From assembly GCF_024648825.1 (NCBI RefSeq), contig NZ_JANBBE010000006.1, positions 434,001 to 498,000 of the forward strand: 64,000 nucleotides of DNA, written 5' to 3'. Position 1 is the first letter of the stretch. Each line of letters starts with the position of its first letter. The notes under the pieces were generated by a model. It was given only the letters and a program-made list of their open reading frames with translations, searched no databases and was not told the DNA's origin. The DNA comes from Lentzea californiensis (GTDB lineage Bacteria > Actinomycetota > Actinomycetes > Mycobacteriales > Pseudonocardiaceae). Below are positions 33,820-42,986 of this stretch, piece by piece. The position numbers and the translations under genes were made by a program.

Positions 33820-35672
33820 AACGCCGACAGGATCTGGTGGTTCCACCACAGGTCGAGCTTGTCGAGGACTTCGATGTCGCCCGGCTTCTTCAGCGTGCCG
33901 ATGGTGAGGTTCCTGGTGTCGACCCACCAGACCTGGGCGTTGCCGCCGTCGAGGAAGCAGGTGGTGAACTCGTTCGGCAGCGGGCCTGACACGTCGCGGT
34001 AGAAGAGCGCGTAGTGGATGGGGTCGGACTTGGGCCGGCATCCACCGCGGTCGTCCATCCGCGGGATGCCCCGGCTCGTCACCAGTGCCAGGAAGAACGC
34101 GTTCTGCTTGGCCTGGTCGGCGAACAGCCGGAACTCGGCCTCGGCCGGCGGCGGGGCGTACAGGTCGTCGACGGTCACGGTGGTGCAGCGGACGGTGGCG
34201 ACCGTGTCCTTGTCGGGAGCAGTGGGCACGCAGGACTTGGCGTTCTGGTAGACGAGCGGCAGGGCTGCCAGCAGCGCGTCGTCCTGCGGCGTCCGCGTCC
34301 GGGTGGCGCTCGTGGTCGTGGTGGTGGTCGTCGTCGTGGTCGCGGTGGCCGGGGTGCTGCTGAACTTGGCGGACCCTCGGGTCTTGTCGCTGTTACCCCA
34401 GATCACCATGGTCGTGACGAACGCCACCGCGACCGCGAGGACGACGCCGGCGATGGCGATCCGCTGGGCAGGGCGGGGCCGGACGCGCGCCGGCGGGTAC
34501 GGCGGTGGGTTCACGACCTGCTGAGGGCCGGTCGCGACGTGCTGGGCCGGAGCCCAGGGCTGGGGTGTGGGCTGCTGGGGGAACTGGGGACGGCCCTGCG
34601 GAACCGGCGCGACGGGCCGTGGCCAGCCGGCCGGGGGTCCGGCGTGCCCACCTGGTGGGGTCGGAGGGGCGGAGGGGCCGGGCTGTCCCGCGGGAGTGGC
34701 GAACCCTCCGGACGGGGTGGCGGCACCGGGTGCGCGAGCGGGCCCCGCAAGCCCTGCAAGCGGAGTCGTGCCGGCCAGCCCGAACTGCCCCGCGGATGGA
34801 GTCGTGCCGGCGACCAGTCCGGATTGTCCCGAAGGCGGAGTCCCGACAGGTCCGGAACTGGCGAGTGCCTCGGCTGCCGCCCGCGCGAACGCGCCCGCCG
34901 TGGTGTAGCGGTCGGCCGGGTTCTTCGCCATGCCCTTCGCGATGACGTCGTCCAGCGCCGCCGGAACCGCCGGGTTCAGCGGGGACGCCTTGGGCGGCGC
35001 CTCGTTCAGGTGCGCCCAGATCTGGGCGGCGGTGCCGTCGGCGCTGAACGGGCGGCGGTTCGTCAGGCACGCGAACAGGACGCACGCGAGGGCGTACACG
35101 TCCGCGCGGCCGTCCACCGGGCTGCTCTCGAAGCGTTCCGGGGCCATGTAGTCGAGGGTGCCGACCACGGAGCCGGACGCGGTCAGGCTCGTCGCGGCCG
35201 GTGAGACGCTGCGGGCGATGCCGAAGTCGACCAGGTACACGAAGTCGCCGGAGGTCACGAGGACGTTCGACGGCTTCACGTCGCGGTGCACGAGTCCGTC
35301 GGCGTGGGCGGCGTCCAGGGCGCTCGCCACCTGGTCGACGATGCGCACGGCCCGTGCCGGCTCGACGGTGCCCTCGCGGATCACGTCCGACAGGTCGGCG
35401 CCCTCCACCAGCCGCATGTCGAGGTAGAGGCGGTCGTCGATCTCGCCGTAGGCGTGGATGGGGATGACGTGCGGCTCGCGCAGGCGGGCGACGATCTGCG
35501 CCTCGCGGCGGAAGCGGGCGCGGAAGTCCTCGTCGTCGTGGTAGCCGGGCGACAGCCTCTTGAGCGCCACGAACCTGTCGTGCACCGTGTCGTAGGCCCG
35601 GTGCACCTCGCCCATCCCGCCGCGACCGAGCAGCTGCTCGATCCGGTACGGCCCGAACGTCTCTTCCGTCAT
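33816..35672 (-). CDS. PknB-type Ser/Thr protein kinase with extracellular domain
   Basis: 618 residues. Kinase domain about 8-270: glycine loop [18 protein letters not shown] lysine Lys38 in [12 protein letters not shown] at 129-136, DFG at 149-151, and MAPERFE. A Pro/Gly-rich linker (about 275-400) contains imperfect GL-AGTTP-AG repeats. One membrane span lies at 405-426, followed by a ten-threonine run (445-454) and an external domain with paired cysteines (SCVPTAP, RCTTV, GGCRPK, TTCFLD). There are no PASTA repeats; the sensor domain resembles small extracellular domains of actinobacterial kinases and its signal is unknown. Confidence 0.92.
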   Translation of the reverse strand: MTEETFGPYRIEQLLGRGGMGEVHRAYDTVHDRFVALKRLSPGYHDDEDFRARFRREAQIVARLREPHVIPIHAYGEIDDRLYLDMRLVEGADLSDVIREGTVEPARAVRIVDQVASALDAAHADGLVHRDVKPSNVLVTSGDFVYLVDFGIARSVSPAATSLTASGSVVGTLDYMAPERFESSPVDGRADVYALACVLFACLTNRRPFSADGTAAQIWAHLNEAPPKASPLNPAVPAALDDVIAKGMAKNPADRYTTAGAFARAAAEALASSGPVGTPPSGQSGLVAGTTPSAGQFGLAGTTPLAGLAGPARAPGAATPSGGFATPAGQPGPSAPPTPPGGHAGPPAGWPRPVAPVPQGRPQFPQQPTPQPWAPAQHVATGPQQVVNPPPYPPARVRPRPAQRIAIAGVVLAVAVAFVTTMVIWGNSDKTRGSAKFSSTPATATTTTTTTTTTSATRTRTPQDDALLAALPLVYQNAKSCVPTAPDKDTVATVRCTTVTVDDLYAPPPAEAEFRLFADQAKQNAFFLALVTSRGIPRMDDRGGCRPKSDPIHYALFYRDVSGPLPNEFTTCFLDGGNAQVWWVDTRNLTIGTLKKPGDIEVLDKLDLWWNHQILSAF

Positions 35673-35755
35673 GGTCCTCGTTGTCCCGAGCGTCGCGTCC
35701 GTTCGAGTCGACGCGCGCCGGCCGCCGCGCGTTCCACCGGACAGCAGCCTACAAA

Positions 35756-35779
35756 TCCGCGAGCCGCCTGATTCGCGGA
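35756..35779. terminator. Possible terminator of the DUF6069-like gene
   Basis: TCCGCGA and TCGCGGA form a 7-bp stem around a 10-base loop, 35 bases past the stop of the membrane-protein gene. The remaining 35673-35813 stretch shows nothing else. Confidence 0.35.
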
Positions 35780-35813
35780 GGAGGCGCTCAGACGTTCGGA
35801 CGCCGAGCAGGCC

Positions 35814-36248
35814 TCACCGGACGGGGAGCGGCAGGACGCGCGCCAGCACGGGCACCGTGGCGGCGGCGACGACGGTGTGCATCGCGATCAGCGCGACCGA
35901 GTTCGCCACCGTGGCACCTCCCGCGAGGATGCCCAGGTCCGGGATCCACGAGAGCACGACGACAACGGGTACGAGGACGCGCAGCACGCGCCTCGGGTCA
36001 CGGGCGGAGCGGCGCACGAGGTACCAGCCGAGCGTGCCGAGCAGGACGCCGATCACCGTGGCCGGCGCGTACTCCGCGAAGGCCAGGCCCACGCGTTCGG
36101 TGCCCGCGGGGATGAAGTTGCCCGCGACCAGGGCGATCAGGGCGTTGACCGCGATCGAGACCGCGGCGGACCCCAGGAGGCCGACGACGACCTCTCCGGC
36201 GCTGGGCGCGAGAACTGAGGAGCGAGCCGGGAAGCTGGTGTCGGCCAT
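35814..36248 (-). CDS. Small four-span membrane protein (DUF6069-like)
   Basis: 144 residues, almost entirely hydrophobic, with four spans (VVVGLLGSAAVSIAVNALIA, FAEYAPATVIGVLLGTLGWY, VLRVLVPVVVVLSWIPDLGI, VALIAMHTVVAAATVPVLAR). It resembles the DUF6069 family, of unknown function and often next to a TetR regulator, as here. Two inverted repeats upstream match operators of the divergent TetR gene. A role in transport or stress is speculation. Confidence 0.72.
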   Translation of the reverse strand: MADTSFPARSSVLAPSAGEVVVGLLGSAAVSIAVNALIALVAGNFIPAGTERVGLAFAEYAPATVIGVLLGTLGWYLVRRSARDPRRVLRVLVPVVVVLSWIPDLGILAGGATVANSVALIAMHTVVAAATVPVLARVLPLPVR

Positions 36249-36273
36249 GAGCCCTGTCCTTCGATAGGATTAA

Positions 36274-36293
36274 TTGCAAGCGGTCACTTGCAA
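36274..36293. promoter_or_regulatory. TetR operator 1
   Basis: TTGCAAGCG, GT, CACTTGCAA: 9-bp arms with one mismatch, directly before the membrane-protein gene (start 36248). Confidence 0.72.
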
Positions 36294-36318
36294 ACAAGGT
36301 AGCCATCCGGTCACCCTG

Positions 36319-36338
36319 ATGCAAGTGCTCACTTGCAT
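36319..36338. promoter_or_regulatory. TetR operator 2
   Basis: ATGCAAGTG, CT, CACTTGCAT: perfect 9-bp arms, 45 bp centre to centre from operator 1, upstream of the tetR start at 36355. Confidence 0.8.
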
Positions 36339-36354
36339 ATATCGAGGAGGGTGC

Positions 36355-36918
36355 GTGGCCGGCCGGGTGACCGACGAGACGGTGTTCGACGCGGCGCTGG
36401 GGGTGATCGCCGAGCAGGGGTACGAACGGGCGACCACCCGCGCGATCGCCGACGCCGCCGGGATTAACGAGGCGACGCTGTTCCGCCGGTTCACCTCGAA
36501 GCAGAACCTGCTGCGGCAGGCGGTGCGCAGCAACTTCACCGGCTTCGCGCTCGACCTCGACGCACCGGGCGACGACGTGGCCGCCGACCTGATCACGATC
36601 GTGAGCTACTACTCCCGGCTCTACGAGACGCGCGGCGGCGTCGTGCTCACCCTGATGCGGGAGGCGAAGTTCAGCCCGGAGGTGGCCGCGGTCCTCACCG
36701 AACCGGAGAGGCTGCTGGAGCGGGTGGACGCCGTCATCCTGCACCACCAGCGACGGGGCGCCCTCGTCGTCGAGCCGCCGCGGCACACGTTCTTCGCGCT
36801 GGTCGGGCCGGTGATGATGCGGTCCATCGCGCGGCGCGTGGACCAGCGGGCCACGCAGGCGCCCGCCGATCCCGAGGCCGTCGTGCGCCGGTTCCTCGAC
36901 GGGCACCGGCCGGGTTAG
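36355..36918 (+). CDS. TetR-family regulator
   Basis: 187 residues from the GTG at 36355, chosen because GAGGAGG sits 5 bases before it; the longer frame from 36274 would begin inside operator 1. HTH at about 25-50 (TRAIADAAGINEATLFRRFT), then an all-helical ligand domain. Diverges from the DUF6069-like membrane protein, with two strong operators between. Its 3' end overlaps the convergent hydrolase by four bases. Confidence 0.88.
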   Translation: MAGRVTDETVFDAALGVIAEQGYERATTRAIADAAGINEATLFRRFTSKQNLLRQAVRSNFTGFALDLDAPGDDVAADLITIVSYYSRLYETRGGVVLTLMREAKFSPEVAAVLTEPERLLERVDAVILHHQRRGALVVEPPRHTFFALVGPVMMRSIARRVDQRATQAPADPEAVVRRFLDGHRPG

Positions 36919-37607
36919 GCCAGGACGGACGTCAACGCGGCGAGCAGTTCCTCGGGCGTCTCGACCTGCGGCAGGTGGCCGGTGCGGGGAAGCAGGGTGA
37001 ACGTCGCCGACGGGATCGCGGCCGCGAAGGCCTTGCCGTAGGCGGGATCGACGATGCGGTCGCTCTCGCCCCACAGCACGTGGACGGGGATCTTCACGTC
37101 GCCGAGCCGGCCGAGCAGCGACGGATCCGACATGGACGGTCCGGCGTAACCGATGAGCGCCCGCACGTCCGGGCTCGGCCCCGCGCCGCCCGCGGGCAGG
37201 GCGGGCAGCCTGGACGGGTCGTGGAACGAGAACGAGCGGATCTCGGCGGCGCTCAGGCCGCTGACGTCGGTCATGGGGTGGCCGTCGACCATGGCGCCGA
37301 TCCCGTTGACGATCACCGCACCGCTGACGCGCGGGCTCCCGCACAGCGCGATCTCGGCGGCCAGCCAGCCGCCGAACGAGTTGCCGACCACCACGACGTC
37401 CGTCAGGTCCCGCCCGTCCAGCATCGCGACGTAGTACCGCGCCAGCTCGCGGACGCCGGTCAGCTCGACCGGCCTGGGGGTGCCGCCGAACCCGGGATGG
37501 GTGGGCGCGAGGACTTCGGCTTGCGCGCGTTCGGCCAGCAGCGCGGCGAACGCGGTCATCGTGGGGGCGCCGCCCCCGCCGTGCAGGAGCAGGTACGTCT
37601 GAGTCAT
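36915..37607 (-). CDS. Alpha/beta hydrolase
   Basis: 230 residues. Oxyanion region LLLHGGGGAP; nucleophile elbow VVGNSFGGWLAAE with Ser in GNSFGG; a late Asp in WGESDRIVDP; and His in LPRTGHLPQVE, completing the triad. No signal peptide, so cytoplasmic esterase or C-C hydrolase-like; substrate unknown. It diverges from a MarR gene with palindromes in the gap, suggesting inducible control. Confidence 0.87.
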   Translation of the reverse strand: MTQTYLLLHGGGGAPTMTAFAALLAERAQAEVLAPTHPGFGGTPRPVELTGVRELARYYVAMLDGRDLTDVVVVGNSFGGWLAAEIALCGSPRVSGAVIVNGIGAMVDGHPMTDVSGLSAAEIRSFSFHDPSRLPALPAGGAGPSPDVRALIGYAGPSMSDPSLLGRLGDVKIPVHVLWGESDRIVDPAYGKAFAAAIPSATFTLLPRTGHLPQVETPEELLAALTSVLA

Positions 37608-37643
37608 ATAAGCAACCTTAGATAAGGATACTTATATAAGCAA
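37606..37643. promoter_or_regulatory. MarR operator region
   Basis: Contains CCTTA-GA-TAAGG (37616-37627), the 10-bp palindrome CTTATATAAG (37631-37640) and direct repeats ATATAAGCAA at 37606 and 37634. It fills the gap between the divergent hydrolase and MarR genes, unusually AT-rich for this DNA. Confidence 0.65.
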
Positions 37644-37663
37644 GGTTGGTTAAGCTGAGCGAC

Positions 37664-38077
37664 GTGAAGCACCGCCCAGCCGACGTCGCGCTCGCCGTGA
37701 AGCGCCTGCAGCACCGCCACCACCGCTCACTGACCCAGGCGCTGGCGCCCCTCGGACTGTCCCTGGCGCAGTGGGACACCCTGCGCCACCTGCACCGGCG
37801 GCCCGACGCCTCGCTGCACGACCTCGCGGTGCTGACGTTCCAGACCGACCAGTCCTTCGGCTCGCTGGCGGTGCGCATGGCCGAACGCGGGCTGATCGAA
37901 CGGGTTCCGGGTCCGGGCCGGGCCGTGCGCCACCGCCTCACCGAGGAGGGCGCCCGGCTGCGGGCCGAGGGGCAGGCCCTGGCCGACGGCGTCGTCGAGT
38001 CGTCGTTCAGCGCACTGTCGCCCGCACAGCTCGACCAGCTGGGCGATCTGCTGCAGATCGCGCTCGGGAGCGACTGA
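37664..38077 (+). CDS. MarR-family regulator
   Basis: 137 residues from the GTG at 37664; a TTG at 37646 would add six residues but overlaps the palindromic region. Winged HTH: LGLSLAQWDTLRHLHRRPD, LHDLAVLTFQTDQSFGSLAV as recognition helix, and the wing RAVRHRLTEEG. Probably represses itself and the divergent alpha/beta hydrolase. Confidence 0.85.
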   Translation: MKHRPADVALAVKRLQHRHHRSLTQALAPLGLSLAQWDTLRHLHRRPDASLHDLAVLTFQTDQSFGSLAVRMAERGLIERVPGPGRAVRHRLTEEGARLRAEGQALADGVVESSFSALSPAQLDQLGDLLQIALGSD

Positions 38078-38227
38078 AGTCCTTTGTGGACGATCGCGGC
38101 GTTCACCGTGGCGGCCGTTCGGGTGGTTTCTCCTCGCCACACTCGAAGTTCATTTGGTGGCTCATTGACAGACCCGGCCGATCCTCGACACGCTGCACCT
38201 CCCTGTGATCGAAAGGTGCCGCTTGTC

Positions 38228-38965
38228 ATGAAACTCCGTTTCCTCTTACCAATCCTCGCCCTGCTCTCCGCCGTGGTCGTCACCCCCGCCGCAGCAGCAC
38301 AGGCGGATCCCATCTCGGCCGCCGACGCCTGCTACACCTGGGGCCGCACCCTGTCGGAGGGGGCGTCGGGCGAGGACGTGCGCCAGCTGCAGATCCGGGT
38401 CGCCGGCTACCCCGGTTACGGCGGCGTGCTGGGCCTCGACGGGCAGTTCGGCCCCGGCACCAAGGCGGCCGTGACCCGGTTCCAGCAGGCCTACGGCCTC
38501 GGCGCGGACGGCATCGCCGGGCCGGCGACGTTCGCGAAGCTCTACGCGTTGCAGGACAACGACTGCACGCCGATCAACTTCTCCTACGACGAGCTGAACA
38601 ACTGCAACTCCGACTGGTCGGGCGGCAACGTCTCGGCGGCGACCGCACGCGCCAACGCCCTGGTGTCCATGTGGAAGCTGCAGGCGATGCGGCACGCCAT
38701 GGGAGACAGGCCGATCGACGTCAACGGCGGCTTCCGCAGCGTCTCGTGCAACAACGCCGTCGGCGGCGCGTCCGGAAGCCGCCACCTCTACGGCGACGCC
38801 GTCGACCTGGGCGCCGGGCCGCAGGGCTTCTGCGCACTGGCGAAGCAGGCCCGCAACCACGGCTTCAACGAGATCCTCGGCCCGGGCTACAGCGGCCACA
38901 ACGACCACGTGCACGTCGCGCACAAGTCCAGCCGCTTCTGGTCCGCACCGAGCTGCGGCATCTAG
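38228..38965 (+). CDS. Secreted peptidoglycan-binding M15 D-Ala-D-Ala carboxypeptidase
   Basis: 245 residues from the ATG at 38228 (GAAAGG site). Signal peptide to about residue 24 (cut near AAAAQA). A PG_binding_1 domain at about 40-110 (GEDVRQLQIRVAGYPG, LDGQFGPGTKAAVTRFQQAY), then an M15-type catalytic domain with GSRHLYGDAVDLG (zinc ligands His186, Asp193) and HNDHVHV (His227, His229), ending in a paired Cys. It is like the zinc carboxypeptidase of Streptomyces albus G in layout. It acts outside the cell on peptidoglycan stem peptides. The upstream 150 bases hold no other gene. Confidence 0.9.
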   Translation: MKLRFLLPILALLSAVVVTPAAAAQADPISAADACYTWGRTLSEGASGEDVRQLQIRVAGYPGYGGVLGLDGQFGPGTKAAVTRFQQAYGLGADGIAGPATFAKLYALQDNDCTPINFSYDELNNCNSDWSGGNVSAATARANALVSMWKLQAMRHAMGDRPIDVNGGFRSVSCNNAVGGASGSRHLYGDAVDLGAGPQGFCALAKQARNHGFNEILGPGYSGHNDHVHVAHKSSRFWSAPSCGI

Positions 38966-38991
38966 TCACACCACACGACCGGTCACACCAC

Positions 38992-39019
38992 ACGACGGCT
39001 CCCGCACGGGAGCCGTCGT
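38992..39019. terminator. Bidirectional terminator hairpin
   Basis: 13-base arms ACGACGGCTCCCG / CGGGAGCCGTCGT around a tight loop, ending just before the stop of the convergent LuxR-type gene. Confidence 0.85.
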
Positions 39020-39295
39020 TCATTCCCCCACGGCTTGAGCCCTCGGGGGCACCGCGAGCCAGTCCAGCTCGGCGGCGAGCACGCCGAGCTGGAACCTCGA
39101 CTGCACGCCGAGCATCGACTGCAGGCGCGCGATGCGCCGGTTCAGGGTGCGGAGGCTGACGTCCAGCTCGCGGGCGATCGCACGGTCGGTCGCGCCGGTG
39201 CGCATGAGCCGCAGCAGGCGCTGAGTCGCCATCGTGGGCTCCTGGCCCACGGACAGGTGGGTGACCACCCCCGGTGTTACGCGGGTCACAGTCAT
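39020..39295 (-). CDS. Orphan LuxR-type HTH protein
   Basis: 91 residues from the ATG at 39295; ATG at 39331 is an alternative. Only a LuxR/GerE helix-turn-helix is present (LLRLMRTGATDRAIARELDV followed by SLRTLNRRIARLQSMLG), with no receiver or ligand domain. Single-domain LuxR regulators are common in actinomycetes. The target is unknown. The 216 bases upstream to the ROK gene show no other gene. Confidence 0.78.
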   Translation of the reverse strand: MTVTRVTPGVVTHLSVGQEPTMATQRLLRLMRTGATDRAIARELDVSLRTLNRRIARLQSMLGVQSRFQLGVLAAELDWLAVPPRAQAVGE

Positions 39296-39511
39296 AGGGC
39301 GACTGTATGCCGGACTATTGGCGGCCGTCAATCAAAAGTCGGCACTTTGCTGTCAAATCACAGCTATCTTCAGGCTGAACGCCGCCATTACCAGGGCATG
39401 CGTGATCGCTGCCGCTCTACCGGCAGACGGACGACTGATGAAGGACACGTCCAGGTCGCCATCTCGGAACCCCCGGCCGCAGCCGTCGGGGCGGGACTCG
39501 GACGACGGCGC

Positions 39512-40735
39512 CTACGTGGCGCTGGAAGAGAGCTGCACCTCAGGCGCGGCGGCACCGGCGGCGACCTCGCCCAGGCGCGCGTCCAGCACCTCCGGCGACA
39601 GCACGTGCCGCACCACCATCGCCGCCGCGCCCAGCGCACCGGCGGTCACACCGGCGCCCGAGGCGACGATGCGGAGGTTTTCCGTGGCCAGCGGGAGCGA
39701 GCGGCGGTAGATGGACTCGCGCACGCCCGCCAGCAGCATCTCGCCCGCCTCCGCGAGCAGGCCGCCGATGACCACGAGCGACGGGTTGAACATGCTCACG
39801 CAGCCGGCGAGCACCTCGCCGATGTCCCTGCCCGCCTGCCGCACGACGCGGCCCGCCTCCAGGTTGCCGGCCCTCACGAGGCCGACCACGTCGGCGGTCG
39901 AGTCGGCGGGGTGGCCTAGGTCGCGCAGCTTCGCGGCCAGCGCGGGGCCGGCGGCGACCGCTTCCAGGCAGTCGGTGTTGCCGCAGCGGCAGAGCGCCTC
40001 GCCGCCCTGGGGCACCCTGATGTGGCCGAGGTCGCCCGCGGCGCCCGCCGCGCCCCGGTGCAGGACGCCGTTGCTGATCAGGCCCGCGCCGATGCCGGTC
40101 GCCGCCTTCACCACGATCATGTGCCGCACGTCCGGGTGCGAGGCGGTGTGCTCGCCCAGGGCCATGAGGTTGACCTCGTTGTCGACCAGGACGGGCACGT
40201 CGAACTCCGCCGCGATCGCCGCGGGGACGTCGAAGCCGTCCCAGCCCGGCATGATCGGCGGGTTGTTCGGGCGGCCGCTGGAGTGCTCGACCGGGCCCGG
40301 GAGGCCGATGCCGACGCCCGCGATCTCCGCGGGGCCGGCGGTCCGCAGCAACGAGCGCCAGGTCGTGACGAGGAGCGGGAGTATCGCCGCCGGGCCGTCG
40401 GCCACGTCGAGGTCCACCTGCTCGACGGCCAGCAGCCGGCAGGCCAGGTCGGAGATGGCCACGGTGGCGTGGGTGGCGCCCACCTCGGCGGCGAGCACGA
40501 GGTGGGCGGACGGGTTGAAGCCGAACCTGCCGGCCGGGCGGCCGCCGGTCGACTCCCCCGTGCCGCTGCCGGTCACCAGGCCGGCGGCCACCAGCAGGTC
40601 CAGCCTGGCGCGCACGGTGGAACGGGCGAGACCGGTCGCGGCCACGATCTCCGCCCGGGTGCGCGGGCTGCCGTCCATCAGCATGCGCAGCACTGCGGCC
40701 GGCGAACCCGCCTCGACACCCAAGGTGCTCTCCAT
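39512..40735 (-). CDS. ROK-family transcriptional regulator
   Basis: 407 residues. N-terminal winged HTH (RTRAEIVAATGLARSTVRAR), then a ROK sugar-kinase-like domain: LVLAAEVGATHATVAISD, GVGIGLPGPVEHSSG, VDNEVNLMALGEH, and the zinc motif CRCGNTDCLEAVAAG. The DGxGxT kinase motif is reduced, typical of XylR/NagC-type regulators that sense sugars. It is the last gene of a six-gene sugar operon, 42 bases after the TIM-barrel gene. An ACAATTGT palindrome at 40739-40746 sits at its start and might be its binding site. Confidence 0.9.
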   Translation of the reverse strand: MESTLGVEAGSPAAVLRMLMDGSPRTRAEIVAATGLARSTVRARLDLLVAAGLVTGSGTGESTGGRPAGRFGFNPSAHLVLAAEVGATHATVAISDLACRLLAVEQVDLDVADGPAAILPLLVTTWRSLLRTAGPAEIAGVGIGLPGPVEHSSGRPNNPPIMPGWDGFDVPAAIAAEFDVPVLVDNEVNLMALGEHTASHPDVRHMIVVKAATGIGAGLISNGVLHRGAAGAAGDLGHIRVPQGGEALCRCGNTDCLEAVAAGPALAAKLRDLGHPADSTADVVGLVRAGNLEAGRVVRQAGRDIGEVLAGCVSMFNPSLVVIGGLLAEAGEMLLAGVRESIYRRSLPLATENLRIVASGAGVTAGALGAAAMVVRHVLSPEVLDARLGEVAAGAAAPEVQLSSSAT

Positions 40736-40777
40736 CGAACAATTGTCACATCGGCACGGAAAGGTGGTTCGCGGTCG

Positions 40778-41785
40778 TCACCCGCCGGAGCTGAACGCGG
40801 CGTCGAACGAGGCCGACGGCGGGTCGAAGGCGTTGCGGCGGATGAACTCCAGCGCTTCGGGGGCACCGGTGAGCCGGTCCATCCCCGCGTCCTCCCACTC
40901 GACGCTGATCGGGCCGGAGTAGCCGATGGTGTTGAGCATCCGGAACGATTGCTCCCACGGCACGTCACCGCGTCCGGTGGAGACGAAGTCCCAGCCGCGC
41001 CGCGGGTCTCCCCACGCCAGGTGCGAGCCCATCCGGCCGTTGCGCCCGTTGCCGACCTGGCGCCGGGCGTCCTTGCAGTCGACGTGGTAGATCCGGTCGC
41101 GGAAGTCCCACAGGAACCCGACGGGGTCGAGGTCCTGCCAGACGAAGTGCGACGGGTCCCAGTTGAGGCCGAACGCGGGCCGGTGCCCGATCGCCTCGAG
41201 CGCCCGGACGGTCGTCCAGTAGTCGTAGGCGATCTCGGACGGGTGGACCTCGTGCGCGAACCGCACGCCCACCTCCTCGAACACGTCCAGGATCGGGTTC
41301 CAGCGGTCGGCGAAGTCCTGGTAGCCCGCGTCGATCATCGAGGCGGGGGCCGGCGGGAACATCGCGACGGTCTTCCAGATCGACGAGCCGGTGAACCCCA
41401 CGACGGTGTCGACGCCGAGCCTGGCCGCGGCCCGCGCGGTCGCCTTCATCTCCTCCGCCGCCCGCTGCCGCACCCCCTCGGGGTTCCCGTCGCCCCAGTT
41501 GCGGGCGGACAGGATGCCCTGGTGCCGCTCGTCGATCGGATCGTCGCACACGGCCTGACCGGTGAGGTGGTTGGAGATCGTCCACACCTTCAGGTCGTGC
41601 TCGGCGAGGATCGCGAGCCGGTCCGCGACGTAGTCGTCGTCCTCCGCGGCCCGCCACGGGTCGAGGTGGTCGCCCCAGCAGGCGATCTCCAGGCCGTCGT
41701 AGCCCCAGCCCGAGGCCAGCCGGCAGACCTCCTCGAACGGCAGGTCGGCCCACTGGCCGGTGAACAGCGTGATCGGACGTGCCAT
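40778..41785 (-). CDS. Sugar phosphate isomerase/epimerase (xylose-isomerase-like TIM barrel)
   Basis: 335 residues from the ATG at 41785. AP-endonuclease-2/IolE-like barrel: [75 protein letters not shown], and [10 protein letters not shown], with metal ligands Glu, Asp, His and Glu in the usual strand ends. Members isomerise or dehydrate keto-sugars, inosose or similar. Next to a Gfo/Idh oxidoreductase and sugar ABC transporter, it probably handles an oxidised intermediate of the imported sugar. Confidence 0.87.
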   Translation of the reverse strand: MARPITLFTGQWADLPFEEVCRLASGWGYDGLEIACWGDHLDPWRAAEDDDYVADRLAILAEHDLKVWTISNHLTGQAVCDDPIDERHQGILSARNWGDGNPEGVRQRAAEEMKATARAAARLGVDTVVGFTGSSIWKTVAMFPPAPASMIDAGYQDFADRWNPILDVFEEVGVRFAHEVHPSEIAYDYWTTVRALEAIGHRPAFGLNWDPSHFVWQDLDPVGFLWDFRDRIYHVDCKDARRQVGNGRNGRMGSHLAWGDPRRGWDFVSTGRGDVPWEQSFRMLNTIGYSGPISVEWEDAGMDRLTGAPEALEFIRRNAFDPPSASFDAAFSSGG

Positions 41786-41799
41786 TTCCGGTCTCCCCC

Positions 41800-42966
41800 T
41801 CAAACCTGCTGCCACGTGCGGGAATCAGCGCTCGCCTCGACGGCGGCGAGGACGCGCTGCACCCGCAGTCCGTCGTCGAACGTCGGCGTGGGGTCGGTGC
41901 CCGCGGCCACCGCCCGCACGAGGTCGACGGCCTGGTGGGTGAACGCGTGCTCGTAGCCCAGGCCGTGCCCGGCGGGCCACCAGGCACCCACGTACGGGTG
42001 CTCCGGCTCGGTGACCATGATCCGGCGGAACCCCGCGACGGCGGAGTCCTCCGTGCCGTCGAAGAACTGCAGCACGTTCATGTCCTCGAAGTCGAACGCC
42101 AGGCTGCCCTTCGAGCCGTTGATCTCGATGCGCAGCGCGTTCTTGCGGCCGTTGGCGAAGCGCGTGGCCTCGAACGAGCCGAGCGCGCCGCCGGTGAAGC
42201 GCGCCAGGAACAACGCGGCGTCGTCCACGGTGACGGGGCCGGTCTGCCCGGTCGCGGCGGTACCGGACAGACCGGAGTGCGCGGCGGCCAGGGGACGCTC
42301 CGGCACGAACGTCACCAGCGTCCCCATCACCTCGCTGATGGTGTCGCCGAGGACGAACTGGGTGGCGTCGACGATGTGCGCGCCGATGTCGCCCAGCGCG
42401 CCGGAGCCCGCCTTCTCCTTGTCCAGCCGCCAGGACAGCGGTGCGGCCGGGTCGACGATCCAGTCCTGCAGGTACTGGGCGCGCACGTGGTGGATGCGCC
42501 CCAGCCTGCCCTGGGCGACCAGCTCACGGGCCAGGCCCAGCGCGGGCACCCGCCGGTAGCTGAACCCGACCATGGCCCGCACCCCGCGCTGCGCGGCGCG
42601 TCCGGCGGCCTCGGCCATGGCGACGGCCTCGGCGACGCTGTTGGCCATCGGCTTCTCGCACAGCACGTGCTTGCCCGCCTCCAGGGCGGCGACCGCGATT
42701 TCGGCGTGCGTGTCACCCGGCGTGCAGATGTCCACCACGTGCACGTCGTCGCGGTCCAGCACGGACTTCCAGTCGGTCACGGCCTCCGCCCAGCCCAGGC
42801 GTTCGGCGGCGGCCGCGGTGCGCTCGGCGTCGCGGCCGCAGAGCACGGACATCACCGGTCGCAGCGGCAGGTCGAAGAAGCGCGGCGCGACCCGCCACGC
42901 CTGGGAGTGCGCGGCTCCCATGAAGGCGTGGCCGATCATCGCGATGCCCAGCTCCGGCGTCGTCAC
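41800..42966 (-). CDS. Gfo/Idh/MocA-family oxidoreductase
   Basis: 388 residues from a GTG at 42966 with GAGAGG upstream. The Rossmann start ([19 protein letters not shown]) is followed by the CEKPMANS motif (catalytic Lys) and the C-terminal alpha/beta domain with [17 protein letters not shown] (catalytic His). The family oxidises hydroxyls of sugars or inositols with NAD(P). It is the gene between the binding protein and the TIM-barrel enzyme, so first catabolic step of the operon is the best guess. Confidence 0.88.
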   Translation of the reverse strand: MTTPELGIAMIGHAFMGAAHSQAWRVAPRFFDLPLRPVMSVLCGRDAERTAAAAERLGWAEAVTDWKSVLDRDDVHVVDICTPGDTHAEIAVAALEAGKHVLCEKPMANSVAEAVAMAEAAGRAAQRGVRAMVGFSYRRVPALGLARELVAQGRLGRIHHVRAQYLQDWIVDPAAPLSWRLDKEKAGSGALGDIGAHIVDATQFVLGDTISEVMGTLVTFVPERPLAAAHSGLSGTAATGQTGPVTVDDAALFLARFTGGALGSFEATRFANGRKNALRIEINGSKGSLAFDFEDMNVLQFFDGTEDSAVAGFRRIMVTEPEHPYVGAWWPAGHGLGYEHAFTHQAVDLVRAVAAGTDPTPTFDDGLRVQRVLAAVEASADSRTWQQV

Positions 42967-42986
42967 AATGCGGTCCTCTCGGTTTC

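Noticed and set aside
39438..39511. Possible short peptide gene starting ATG 39438
   Set aside because: The reading frame runs into antisense ROK sequence, with no ribosome site and no precursor-like pattern.
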